The position numbers were made by a program, and so were the translations under genes. From GAS368 sp965227745 (lineage in GTDB: Bacteria; Verrucomicrobiota; Verrucomicrobiia; Opitutales; Opitutaceae): DNA of 64,000 bases. The notes beneath the pieces are model-generated. The model made no database searches, was not told where the DNA came from, and saw nothing but the letters and a program-made list of their open reading frames with translations. Where the stretch lies: positions 248,001 through 312,000 of the forward strand of contig OZ245769.1 of assembly GCA_965227745.1 (NCBI GenBank). Direction: 5' to 3'. Positions 45,834-53,585 of this stretch are shown here, one piece after another (the first letter of the stretch is position 1; each line of letters starts with the position of its first letter).

Positions 45834-45910
45834 GGACGCCTAGCTCAGTTGGTTAGAGCACCTCGCTTACACCGAGGGTGTCGGGGGTTCGAGTCCCTCG
45901 GCGTCCACCA
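45834..45910 (+). tRNA. tRNA-Val(UAC)
   Basis: Seventy-seven bases including encoded CCA. The acceptor stem GGACGCC/GGCGTCC, the D arm with AGCTCAGTTGGT, the anticodon stem CCTCG/CGAGG around CTTACAC and the T loop TTCGAGT are all intact. The anticodon is TAC, for valine. It ends 26 bases before ilvN, leaving no room for a separate promoter, so tRNA and valine-pathway genes are probably on one transcript. Confidence 0.95.
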
Positions 45911-45936
45911 CTTCTCTTTCATTCCTAAACATCCTA

Positions 45937-46407
45937 ATGCGACACACGATCTCCGTCCTCGTTGAGAACAAGTTCGGCGTTTTGGCCCGCGTCTCCGGTC
46001 TCTTTTCCGGCCGCGGCTTCAACATCGAATCGCTCAATGTAGCGCCCACGCACGATGCCACGCTGTCGCGCATCACGGCGGTCCTAAAGGGCGACGATGC
46101 GTCGCTCGAGCTGTGCATCCGCCAGTTGCGCAAGCTCATCAACGTCGTCGAAGTCCTCGACTTCAAGGATGGCCAGGCCGTCGCCCGCGAGCTGATCCTC
46201 GCCAAGGTCCGCGCCGATGTGAAGACGCGCCCCGAGGTGCTCCAGATCGCGGACATCTTCCGCGCGAAGATCGTCAATCTCAGCCCGGACTCGCTCATCA
46301 TCGAGGCCACCGGCGACGACGAAAAAGTCACCGCGCTGCTCGGCCTCCTCGAGCCGTTTGGCATTCTCGAACTCGCTCGCACGGGTCGCCTCGCGCTCAA
46401 GCGCTGA
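45937..46407 (+). CDS. ilvN: Acetolactate synthase small (regulatory) subunit
   Basis: A protein of 156 residues with an N-terminal ACT domain (MRHTISVLVENKFGVLARVSGLFSGRGFNIESL, about 1-75) and a C-terminal small-subunit domain. It binds valine and confers feedback inhibition on the large subunit, which is not in this window. The length matches the long-form IlvH/IlvN. It lies directly after tRNA-Val and 54 bases before ilvC, which catalyses the next step. Confidence 0.95.
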   Translation: MRHTISVLVENKFGVLARVSGLFSGRGFNIESLNVAPTHDATLSRITAVLKGDDASLELCIRQLRKLINVVEVLDFKDGQAVARELILAKVRADVKTRPEVLQIADIFRAKIVNLSPDSLIIEATGDDEKVTALLGLLEPFGILELARTGRLALKR

Positions 46408-46461
46408 GACCTTTTAAATTTTTCCCTGCTCAACCCCGAACTCTAACTCTTTCATCACATC

Positions 46462-47490
46462 ATGCCCGCCAAAGTCTACACCGACAAAGACGCCGACCTC
46501 GGCGTGTTCCAAAACAAAACGCTCGCCGTCCTCGGCTACGGTTCGCAGGGCCACGCCCATGCGCTCAATCTGAAGGACAGCGGTTGCAAGGTCATCATCG
46601 GCCTCTATCCGGGTTCCAAGTCCAAGGCCGTCGCTGAGCAGCACGGCTTCGAGGTCGTCGACACCGCCGAGGCGGTCCGTCGCGCCGATGTGATCATGGT
46701 TGGCCTGCCCGACATGAAGCAGGCTGATGTCTACCTCTCGGACATCCTCCCGAACCTCTCCAAGGGCAAGACCCTCCTCTTCTCCCACGGTCTCTCCGTC
46801 CACTTCGGCCTCATCAAGCTGCACAAGGACATCGACTGCATCATGGTTGCCCCGAAGGGCCCGGGCCACATGGTCCGCCGTCTCTACGCCGAGGGCAAGG
46901 GCATGCCGGCGCTCATCGCCGTCGCGCAAGACAAGTCCAAGAAGGCCAAGAAGACCGCGCTCGCCTGGGCCAAGGGCATCGGCTCGACCCGCGCCGGCGT
47001 GCTCCAGACCGATTTCAAGGAAGAGACCGAGACCGATCTCTTCGGCGAGCAGGCCGTCCTCTGCGGTGGCGCCAGCGCCCTCGTGCAGGCTGGTTTCGAG
47101 ACCCTCGTCGAGGCGGGTTACCAGCCCGAGATGGCTTACTTCGAGTGCCTCCACGAGCTGAAGCTCATCTGTGATCTCATGTACGAGTCCGGCATCGCCG
47201 GCATGCGCTTCTCCATCTCCGAGACCGCCAAGTACGGCGACATCACCCGCGGCCCGCGCGTGATCAACAAGGCCACCAAGGCCGAGATGAAGAAGATCCT
47301 CAAAGAGATCCAGTCCGGCCAGTTCACCAAGGAGTGGGTCAAGGAGCACAAGGGCGGCCTCAAGAACTACAACGCTCTCCTCAAGAAGGGCGAAGCCCAC
47401 CAGATTGAGAAGACCGGCGCGTACCTGCGCTCCATGATGCCTTGGATGACCAAGAAGAACATCAAGGGCGTGCAGGCCTCGTACTCCTAA
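46462..47490 (+). CDS. ilvC: Ketol-acid reductoisomerase (short, class I)
   Basis: A protein of 342 residues. The NADPH-binding GYGSQGHAHALNL is at about 25-37; the catalytic segment with acidic metal ligands has DLFGEQAVLCGG and MAYFECLHELKL. The enzyme converts acetolactate to dihydroxyisovalerate, in valine and leucine synthesis, and the parallel step for isoleucine. Codon use is strongly biased to C-ending codons, in keeping with high expression. Part of the tRNA-Val-ilvN-ilvC run. A stem-loop built from family C repeats follows at 47505-47563. Confidence 0.97.
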   Translation: MPAKVYTDKDADLGVFQNKTLAVLGYGSQGHAHALNLKDSGCKVIIGLYPGSKSKAVAEQHGFEVVDTAEAVRRADVIMVGLPDMKQADVYLSDILPNLSKGKTLLFSHGLSVHFGLIKLHKDIDCIMVAPKGPGHMVRRLYAEGKGMPALIAVAQDKSKKAKKTALAWAKGIGSTRAGVLQTDFKEETETDLFGEQAVLCGGASALVQAGFETLVEAGYQPEMAYFECLHELKLICDLMYESGIAGMRFSISETAKYGDITRGPRVINKATKAEMKKILKEIQSGQFTKEWVKEHKGGLKNYNALLKKGEAHQIEKTGAYLRSMMPWMTKKNIKGVQASYS

Positions 47491-47504
47491 TCGGTTCTCA
47501 TCAC

Positions 47505-47563
47505 AGAGGCCACAGAGGCGGCGAGGAGGGCACTATTTGCTCTTCTTCCACTCTGTGGCCTCT
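47505..47563 (+). terminator. Stem-loop made from CACAGAG repeats after ilvC
   Basis: AGAGGCCACAGAG at 47505-47517 pairs perfectly (13 bp) with CTCTGTGGCCTCT at 47551-47563, and TTGCTTTT follows. The arms are family C repeat units in opposite orientation. It could act as a terminator between ilvC and hemC or as a processing site. No sharp T tract, so moderate confidence. Confidence 0.5.
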
Positions 47564-47596
47564 TTGCTTTTCCACCTGCTCCACCGCGCTTCGCTC

Positions 47597-48451
47597 ATGA
47601 CCAAGATCATCCTCGCCACCCGTAAAAGCCCGCTCGCCCTCGCGCAGACCGAGATGGTCGCCGCGCGCCTGCGTGAAGCGCTCGGCGTCGAGACGGAATT
47701 GCTGAAGATTGTCACCACCGGCGACAAGCAGACCGAGTGGTCGCTCGAGAAAAAGGGCGGCAAGGGCCTCTTCACGAGTGAACTCGAGGGCGCACTCACG
47801 CGCGGCGAGGCCGATATCGCCGTGCATAGCACGAAGGATCTGCCGGGCGACATGCCGCCCGGCCTCGCGATGGCCGGCTACATGCCGCGCGCCGATGCGC
47901 GCGATGTGCTCGTGCTCCGCGCCGACGTCGAGACGCCGCACACAGTCGCCACGGGCAGCCCGCGTCGCCGTATGCAACTCGCGCGGCGTTTCCCGGGCGT
48001 GGCGTTTAGCGAGATTCGCGGCAATGTGGACACACGACTCCGCAAGATCGGTGAGCAGCGCGTGGCCGACGGCTCGATCCTCGCGGCGGCGGGCCTCGCG
48101 CGCCTCGGCTTTACGAGCTGGCCGAACATCAAGTTTGTCCCTCAGGCCCTCGATGAGATGGTGCCGGCGGTCGGGCAGGGGGCCATCGGCATCCAGTGTC
48201 GCGCGGGCGAGACGGGGCGTTTCGCCGCGGCCTTTGACGCGATGACGGCGAAGCACGTCACGCTCGAGCGGGCCTTTCAGGCGGCGCTCGGCGGCGGTTG
48301 CCACACGGCGTTTGCGGCGCATGCGACCGACGATGCACTTTACCTTTTCCACGAGAATGTCGGCGTGCACCGGCTCGCGCTGAGCGCGGGGGATTTTGCC
48401 GCTCCCGTCGCGACCGCGGCGCGGGTGTTGAAACAACTTGGGCTCTTATAA
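47597..48451 (+). CDS. hemC: Hydroxymethylbilane synthase
   Basis: A protein of 284 residues starting MTKIILATRKSPLALAQ. Cys235 in GGGCHTAF is the cofactor-carrying residue that holds the dipyrromethane chain; the basic site RRRMQLARRF and GNVDTRLRK bind the propionates. It polymerises four porphobilinogen units into hydroxymethylbilane. It is followed after 36 bases by hemD, whose enzyme closes the ring. A longer frame to 47537 adds residues from the repeat hairpin and is discarded. Confidence 0.96.
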   Translation: MTKIILATRKSPLALAQTEMVAARLREALGVETELLKIVTTGDKQTEWSLEKKGGKGLFTSELEGALTRGEADIAVHSTKDLPGDMPPGLAMAGYMPRADARDVLVLRADVETPHTVATGSPRRRMQLARRFPGVAFSEIRGNVDTRLRKIGEQRVADGSILAAAGLARLGFTSWPNIKFVPQALDEMVPAVGQGAIGIQCRAGETGRFAAAFDAMTAKHVTLERAFQAALGGGCHTAFAAHATDDALYLFHENVGVHRLALSAGDFAAPVATAARVLKQLGLL

Positions 48452-48487
48452 ATCGGTTTTCGCTGCCGGCACTTTTACTCAATCACT

Positions 48488-49282
48488 TTGAAATCGTCTC
48501 CCTCCACTGTCCTCGCCGGTCGCCGCATCGCTGTCACTCGCGCTCGCGATCAGGCCCCGGAACTCACCGCCAAACTCTCCGCGCTTGGGGCGGAGGTGAT
48601 CGAGTTGCCGCTCATCAAGGTCTCCAAGGATATCGAGCTCGACCCGCTGGCCGATATCATGCTCGAGCTGGGCAGCTACGATTGGATCATTTTCACCAGT
48701 TCGAATGGCGTGAAATATTTCATGGAGGAAGTGTTTCGCATCTTCGACGACATCCGCTCGCTCGGCCTGCTGCGCTTCGCCTGCATCGGCGATACCACGG
48801 CGAAGGCGATTCGCTCGTATCACTTGAAGGTCGAGTGCCAGCCGAAGATCGCCACGGCGGATGCCCTCGCCGACGAACTTATCGCCACCGGCAGCCTCGA
48901 CAGCGCGCGCGTCGTGGTGATCACGGGCAATATGAACCGCGACGCCATCGTGCAGAAACTCGAAGCGGCCCGCGCGATCGTCGACACCCTGCAGGTTTAC
49001 AAGACGGAGAAGACCGATCTCAGCGCGGAGCCCGCTGCGGCGGATTTCCGGGAGAAGGGCGCGGATGCGATTCTCTTTGCGAGTTCGTCGGCCGTGCAGT
49101 CGTTCGTCGATCAGGCTGCCGCGCTCACGCTCGGCAAAGGCGCCACCCGCCCGCTCGCCGGCAGCATCGGGCCGCAGACGAGTGAGACCATGAAGGCCGT
49201 CGGCATGCCCATCGATTTTACCGCGAAGACGCCGAGCCTCGACAGCTTGGTGGAAGCTCTGGTTAAAAAACTCGCCCCATGA
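48488..49282 (+). CDS. hemD: Uroporphyrinogen-III synthase
   Basis: A protein of 264 residues (TTG start at 48488; no ATG lies nearby). The family is poorly conserved, but the fold shows two alternating alpha/beta lobes with signatures RRIAVTRARDQ, WIIFTSSNGVKYF, CIGDTTAKAI and VVVITGNMNR. It cyclises hydroxymethylbilane with inversion of ring D. The hemC position just upstream supports the call. Its stop overlaps the start of the next gene by ATGA, so the DegT aminotransferase is translationally coupled to it. Confidence 0.88.
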   Translation: MKSSPSTVLAGRRIAVTRARDQAPELTAKLSALGAEVIELPLIKVSKDIELDPLADIMLELGSYDWIIFTSSNGVKYFMEEVFRIFDDIRSLGLLRFACIGDTTAKAIRSYHLKVECQPKIATADALADELIATGSLDSARVVVITGNMNRDAIVQKLEAARAIVDTLQVYKTEKTDLSAEPAAADFREKGADAILFASSSAVQSFVDQAAALTLGKGATRPLAGSIGPQTSETMKAVGMPIDFTAKTPSLDSLVEALVKKLAP

Positions 49283-50373
49283 AAGTCCCCTTCCTCGACC
49301 TGAGTCTGCAGCACAAGGCCATTCGCGAGCAGGCGCTCGCGGCGCTGACGGCAACGTACGACGCGACCCGCTTTTGCCTCGGCAAGGATGTCGAGGATTT
49401 CGAGAAAGCCTTTGCCTCGACGCTCGGTTATCCGCGCACGCTCGCGATGAATAGCGGCACCGCGCCGCTCCACGTCGCTTGCATGATCGCGGGCTTCGGC
49501 CCGGGCGATGAAGTGGTGACTGCGCCGTTTACCTTTATCTCCTCGGCCTGGGGCATCAATTACGTCGGCGCGACGCCGGTCTTCGCCGATGTGGAGGAGG
49601 GGACCTTCAATCTCGATCCCGCCAAACTCGAAGCCGCGATCACGCCGCGCACCAAGGGCATTATCGTCGTCCATCTCTTCGGCCAGCCGGCGCGGATGGA
49701 TGAGATCATGGCCATCGCGCGGAAGCATAAGCTCTTCGTCATCGAGGATTGCGCGCAAGCGGTCGGTGCCCGTTACAACGGCACTCCCGTCGGCACCATC
49801 GGCGACGTCGGTACTTTTAGTTTTTATCCGACGAAGAATCTCGGCGGCTGCGGTGAGGGCGGAGCGCTGGTCGCGAAGGATGAGAAGCTTCACAACACCG
49901 CGCGCCATATCCGCGTCCACGGTTCCGATCGCCGCTACTACCACGACATCATCGGCGGCAATTTCCGCATGGATGGTTTTCAGGGCGCGCTGCTCAATGT
50001 GAAGCTGCCGCATCTCGCCGCGTGGACCGCGCGCCGCCAGGAGATCGCGGGGCGCTACCTCGCCGGCATCAAGCTCATCGATGTGCGCCTCCCCGAGCAG
50101 CCCGGCTACGGCAAATCGGTCTTCCACCAATTCACGATCCGCCACCCGCGCCGCGATGCGTTGCGCGAGCACCTCACGAAGCACGAGGTGGGCACCGACT
50201 TGATCTATCCCGTGCCGCTGCACCTGCAGAAGTGCTACGCCGGCCTCGGCAAGGGCGTGGGCTCTTTTCCCGTCGCGGAAAAAGCAGCCAACACTTGCGT
50301 GAGCCTCCCGATCTTCCCCGAGTTGACCGATGCGCAGGTGGAGCATGTGATCAGGAGCATCAACGCGTTCTAA
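49279..50373 (+). CDS. DegT/DnrJ/EryC1/StrS family PLP aminotransferase
   Basis: A protein of 364 residues, the usual length. The PLP lysine is Lys186 in SFYPTKNLGGCGEG; the cofactor-holding MNSGTAPLH and VIEDCAQAVGA are also present. These enzymes aminate keto-sugars in nucleotide-activated form for surface glycans or antibiotics; no sugar dehydratase or transferase is adjacent, so the substrate is open. Its ATG 49279 overlaps the hemD stop (ATGA), which is an odd coupling with heme synthesis and may be chance compaction. Confidence 0.93.
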   Translation: MKVPFLDLSLQHKAIREQALAALTATYDATRFCLGKDVEDFEKAFASTLGYPRTLAMNSGTAPLHVACMIAGFGPGDEVVTAPFTFISSAWGINYVGATPVFADVEEGTFNLDPAKLEAAITPRTKGIIVVHLFGQPARMDEIMAIARKHKLFVIEDCAQAVGARYNGTPVGTIGDVGTFSFYPTKNLGGCGEGGALVAKDEKLHNTARHIRVHGSDRRYYHDIIGGNFRMDGFQGALLNVKLPHLAAWTARRQEIAGRYLAGIKLIDVRLPEQPGYGKSVFHQFTIRHPRRDALREHLTKHEVGTDLIYPVPLHLQKCYAGLGKGVGSFPVAEKAANTCVSLPIFPELTDAQVEHVIRSINAF

Positions 50374-50464
50374 CCCACCGCCCCTTCAGAAGGTGGACGG
50401 CGACCTCCGGGCGCCGTCTAAAAACTCCCGGCCGCCTCTCCAGTTCGCCACCGCACGCATCTCC

Positions 50465-50533
50465 GTCCGTGTTCATCTGTGGTTAAATTGAATCAGCCGA
50501 GCTTTCGTGTATTTCGTGTGTTTCGTGGTTAAC
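50465..50533 (-). repeat. Tandem short-unit repeats, inverted orientation
   Basis: Read on the - strand these are family B units (CACGAAACA, CACGAAATA) and then a family A array (ACAGATGAACACGGA), the mirror of 38386-39214, with the same entry GGTTAACCAC. They lie between the aminotransferase and trpF. Confidence 0.7.
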
Positions 50534-50541
50534 CTTCTCCC

Positions 50542-51207
50542 ATGATCGACGGCATCCGATTCAAAGTTTGCGGGCTCACCGCGTTGGTGGACGCCGAGTT
50601 TGCTGACCGTTGCGGGGCGGACTACCTCGGCTTCATCCTCTACGCGAAATCACCGCGCCATATCGCGTTGGAGACGTACCGCTCGATGTCGAAGCACTTG
50701 CCGGAGCGGCGAAAAGTGGCCGTCACGGTCGAGCCTAGCGTGGCCGAACTTGAAGCCATCAAAGCCGCCGGCTTCGACTACTTCCAAATCCATTTTCGCC
50801 ACGACCTGCCACTCGCGAACGTCGCCGCATGGTCCGCGCTGGTGGGCCCGGAAAAATTGTGGGTGGCGCCGAAGTTGCCGCCTGGGACCGATGTATCCGC
50901 CGAACTGTTACCACTCGCGAAGTATTTTCTCCTCGATACTTTCCACGCCGGCGGCTTTGGCGGCTCGGGAGTGACCGGTGATTGGGGAAAATTCGCCCGC
51001 CACCAAACCGGCCATCCCGAGAAGACGTGGATCCTCGCTGGCGGCCTCAACCCCGACAATATCGGCGAAGCCCTGCGCGCGAGCGGCACGCGCTTCGTGG
51101 ATGTGAACAGCGGCGTGGAATCGGCACCGGGCGTGAAAGATCACGCGAAGCTGAAGAAATTCGTCGTGCGCCTGCACGAGAGCCGCGTGGCCTCGGGCCA
51201 GGCCTGA
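50542..51207 (+). CDS. trpF: Phosphoribosylanthranilate isomerase
   Basis: A protein of 221 residues with a TIM-barrel plan. The opening FKVCGLT carries the catalytic Cys; LLDTFHAGGFGGSG supplies the catalytic Asp and phosphate site; GGLNPDNIGEAL is the second phosphate loop; FVDVNSGVESAPGVKD closes the pattern. It acts in tryptophan synthesis, converting PRA to CdRP. It stands away from other trp genes, which is common in these bacteria. Repeats lie on both sides. Confidence 0.95.
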   Translation: MIDGIRFKVCGLTALVDAEFADRCGADYLGFILYAKSPRHIALETYRSMSKHLPERRKVAVTVEPSVAELEAIKAAGFDYFQIHFRHDLPLANVAAWSALVGPEKLWVAPKLPPGTDVSAELLPLAKYFLLDTFHAGGFGGSGVTGDWGKFARHQTGHPEKTWILAGGLNPDNIGEALRASGTRFVDVNSGVESAPGVKDHAKLKKFVVRLHESRVASGQA

Positions 51208-51208
51208 A

Positions 51209-51235
51209 GTGACTGCGGCTTCCAGCCGCAGAGTC
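51209..51235 (-). repeat. Hairpin repeat, TGGAA loop (GACTCTGCGGC type), inverted
   Basis: On the - strand: GACT, CTGCGGC, loop TGGAA, GCCGCAG, TCAC. It is two bases after the trpF stop, so it may end the trpF transcript. Confidence 0.75.
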
Positions 51236-51332
51236 GTCGGAGTTAATTGCGAGCGACAGCGAGCCACTAATTTCATTAGGGCCGGCGCTCGTCGCCTGGC
51301 CGTCACGCAACGGACGTGATAGCCGCGACGGC

Positions 51333-51355
51333 CTGCCGACAAGCGGCAGCCCTAC
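51333..51355 (+). repeat. Hairpin with CCCTAC tail
   Basis: CTGCCG, loop ACAAG, CGGCAG, then CCCTAC. Another member of the hairpin-plus-tail group. Confidence 0.6.
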
Positions 51356-51395
51356 ATGAATTCAGCGGCTCGCTACGCGAGCGATAGGCTCCGGA

Positions 51396-51426
51396 GACTC
51401 TGCGGCAAGATGCCGCAGCCACTTTA
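51396..51426 (+). repeat. Hairpin repeat, AAGAT loop type
   Basis: CTGCGGC pairs with GCCGCAG around AAGAT; borders GACT and CACTTTA match 39392-39423. It abuts the ogt stop at 51432. Confidence 0.75.
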
Positions 51427-51431
51427 ATTCC

Positions 51432-51932
51432 TCACGCCACCGCCGCGCTCAGCGCGCCCTCGTGTTCGAGGAGCTGGCGCTTGATGTCTTCGCCGAAGGC
51501 GAAGCCGGTGAGGGAGCCGTCGCTGCCGATCACGCGATGGCAGGGAATGAGGAGGCAGATGGGATTGGTGGCGTTGGCGCGGCCCACGGCGCGCGAGGCG
51601 AAGGGCTTCCCGAGTTTCGCTGCGAGCTGGCCGTAGCTGCGGGTTTCGCCGGAAGGGATGCGTATCAGCTCTTTCCACACGCTGTACTGGAAGGTCGTAC
51701 CGACGGCGGCGAGCGGCACGGTGAAGGTCTGGCGCTGTCCGGAGAAATATTCGCCGACCTCGCGGCGCACGGCAACGGCGCGGGCGGGTTCGCGCACGAG
51801 TTCGCCGGCGTCGAAGCGGTCGCGAAGTTCGGCGAGGCCGCCGAAAGCGGTGGCGACGATTGCGCCGCGGTCATCGAGGGCGACGGCGAAATCGCCGACG
51901 GGCGTGGGGAAGAGGTCGTAGTAGTGTTTCAT
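51432..51932 (-). CDS. ogt: Methylated-DNA-protein-cysteine methyltransferase
   Basis: A protein of 166 residues. The methyl-accepting Cys131 is in IPCHRVIGSDG, and GETRSYGQLA and VGRANATNP are conserved DNA-contact segments. It removes methyl from O6-methylguanine and is consumed. It lies 11 bases after the ada-alkA gene on the same strand, so the two repair genes form an operon, likely induced by alkylation damage through the Ada regulator domain. Confidence 0.95.
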   Translation of the reverse strand: MKHYYDLFPTPVGDFAVALDDRGAIVATAFGGLAELRDRFDAGELVREPARAVAVRREVGEYFSGQRQTFTVPLAAVGTTFQYSVWKELIRIPSGETRSYGQLAAKLGKPFASRAVGRANATNPICLLIPCHRVIGSDGSLTGFAFGEDIKRQLLEHEGALSAAVA

Positions 51933-51943
51933 TTTTAAAGTGG

Positions 51944-53443
51944 TCAGGTCGGCATCGGTTGCAGGAATTGCCAGAGGTGGGCGGTGGCGAGGCTGCGGTA
52001 CGGCGCAAACATCGGCATGAGGCGCCGCGTGGCATCGACGTCGGGGCGCTCCTCGAGCTTGAGCAGGGCTTGGAGGCCGCTGGTGACGCCGGTGTCGCCG
52101 TAGGGTACGCAATCGGGAAAGCCGAGGGCGCGCATCATGAGGTAGTTGACCGACCATGGTCCGAGCCCGCGAATCTCCAGCAGTGTCCGCTCCGCGCGGG
52201 TGGCCGAAAGATTGCGCAGGCCTTCGAGGTCGAGCTGGCCCGAGGCGACGAGCCGTGAGGTCTGGATGACGTACTCGGCCTTTTGCCGCGAAAATTGCAG
52301 CGGCAGCAAATCTGCCGGCTCGAGCGCCGCGACCGCTGCCGGAGTGGGCGGCGCATAGAGTCCGTCGGCGAAGGGCGTGCCGGCGCGCTCCATCAGGCGG
52401 CGCTTGAGCAGGCACGCAAAGGCGAAATTGATTTGCTGGCCGATGATGGCCCACAGCAGACCCTCGAACACCGAGTGGGTGCGGCTGATGCGCAACTCGG
52501 GTCGGCCCTCGACGAGGCGTGCGAGGCCGAGCTTGCGGGCGAGGCGCGAAAACGCGGCGGCGTCTTCGTCGAGGCCAAGCAAGCCCACGACGATGGCGTG
52601 AGCTTGGGCGGGCAGAGGTAGCGCCGGCATCTTGCCGGCACCAGATGAGGGAGATGAGCTGGATGAAACGTTCTGCCGGCTGGAAGCCGGCGCTACTTCG
52701 ACGGCGACCGCGATCTCGGTTTGCGACAGCTTCATTCGGATCAGCGCAGGGCCGCTGCTGAGTTGGACCACACAGATGTAGTCGTCGCCGACGAGGCGCT
52801 CCGTGACGGCTTGGGTGTCGCGGCTCAGCGCGCGGCGAAGGTAGGGCAAGAGAAAGCCCTTGGGCAGCGCGAGGGTGAAGTTCGTCGCGGTGCGCAGTTC
52901 GCGGTAGGCGGCGGGCGTGAGGCCGGTGAGGCGGCGGAAGTGTTCGTGGAACGACGAGACTGCCTCGAAGCCGACTTCGACGGAGATCGCGCTGAGGGCG
53001 GCATTGGTGGCGAGAAGGCGCTGCTTGGCCGCGCCGATGCGCGCGCGCAGCAGAAGATCGGCGGGAGTGGTGTGGTAGTGCTGGCGGAAGAGTTCGAAAG
53101 CCCGCGTCGCGCCGAAGCCGGAGCGACGCACCACAGCGCGCGCATCGGCAAACGCGGCGGGATTGGCCCGCACTTCGGCGGCGACGGTCTCGATCGTTTC
53201 GAGGACGGGATCGGCACCGCGCGCGAAGTCATCGGGGTGGCACTTCTTGCAGGCGCGCAGGCCGGCCTCGCGCGCGGCTTCGCAGGTGGGGAAGAACTTG
53301 ACGTTTTCCGGCTTGGGCTTGCGGGCTTTGCAGGACGGCAGGCAGTAAATGCCGGTCGTCAGCACGCCGGTGAAAAAGCGGCCATTGTAAGACGCATCGC
53401 CCGCGAGGAGGCGCCCGTACATCGTGGCATTGGTCAATCGCAT
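51944..53443 (-). CDS. Ada-AlkA fusion: AraC-type regulator with 3-methyladenine DNA glycosylase
   Basis: A protein of 499 residues. An Ada metal-binding domain with Cys34, Cys38, Cys65 and Cys68 (Cys34 the likely phosphotriester acceptor), an AraC-type helix-turn-helix at about 80-190, an AlkA_N domain (about 190-250 and resuming near 278) and an HhH-GPD glycosylase domain (GLGPWSVNYLMMRALG, then catalytic-type Asp in VPYGDTGV). Residues 250-276 are coded by a hairpin repeat (52619-52699) inserted in frame at the AlkA_N domain. The insert is Ser/Ala/Pro-rich and should be surface-exposed, so the enzyme could still fold. ATG 53443 is used; an upstream TTG at 53497 is unlikely. Confidence 0.92.
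   Translation of the reverse strand: MRLTNATMYGRLLAGDASYNGRFFTGVLTTGIYCLPSCKARKPKPENVKFFPTCEAAREAGLRACKKCHPDDFARGADPVLETIETVAAEVRANPAAFADARAVVRRSGFGATRAFELFRQHYHTTPADLLLRARIGAAKQRLLATNAALSAISVEVGFEAVSSFHEHFRRLTGLTPAAYRELRTATNFTLALPKGFLLPYLRRALSRDTQAVTERLVGDDYICVVQLSSGPALIRMKLSQTEIAVAVEVAPASSRQNVSSSSSPSSGAGKMPALPLPAQAHAIVVGLLGLDEDAAAFSRLARKLGLARLVEGRPELRISRTHSVFEGLLWAIIGQQINFAFACLLKRRLMERAGTPFADGLYAPPTPAAVAALEPADLLPLQFSRQKAEYVIQTSRLVASGQLDLEGLRNLSATRAERTLLEIRGLGPWSVNYLMMRALGFPDCVPYGDTGVTSGLQALLKLEERPDVDATRRLMPMFAPYRSLATAHLWQFLQPMPT
52619..52699 (+). repeat. Double hairpin repeat inside the ada-alkA coding region
   Basis: First hairpin GCCGGC-ATCTT-GCCGGC (52623-52639) and second GCCGGC-TGGAA-GCCGGC (52675-52691), with GTAGC before and GCTAC after forming outer inverted ends. 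Read on the coding strand the first loop is AAGAT. It contributes about 27 codons in frame. Confidence 0.8.
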
Positions 53444-53507
53444 GACGCTACCATAGCACGGCGGCGGCGGGCTGTCGTCCGGATAATTCCGGTGCAATTT
53501 TTCTTCG

Positions 53508-53574
53508 GAGCGCGGGCCGCTGGCCCGCTTTTAAAAGGCCCAAAGGATGCGGGCCAGCGGCCCGCGCTCCCAGG
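53508..53574. repeat. Facing pair of GC-rich hairpin repeats
   Basis: An inverted copy at 53508-53528 and a direct copy at 53549-53574 of the element seen at 44009-44035. The first is followed on the + strand by TTTT. They lie between the ada-alkA start and the HIT gene end. Confidence 0.75.
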
Positions 53575-53585
53575 TCCCACCTCGG

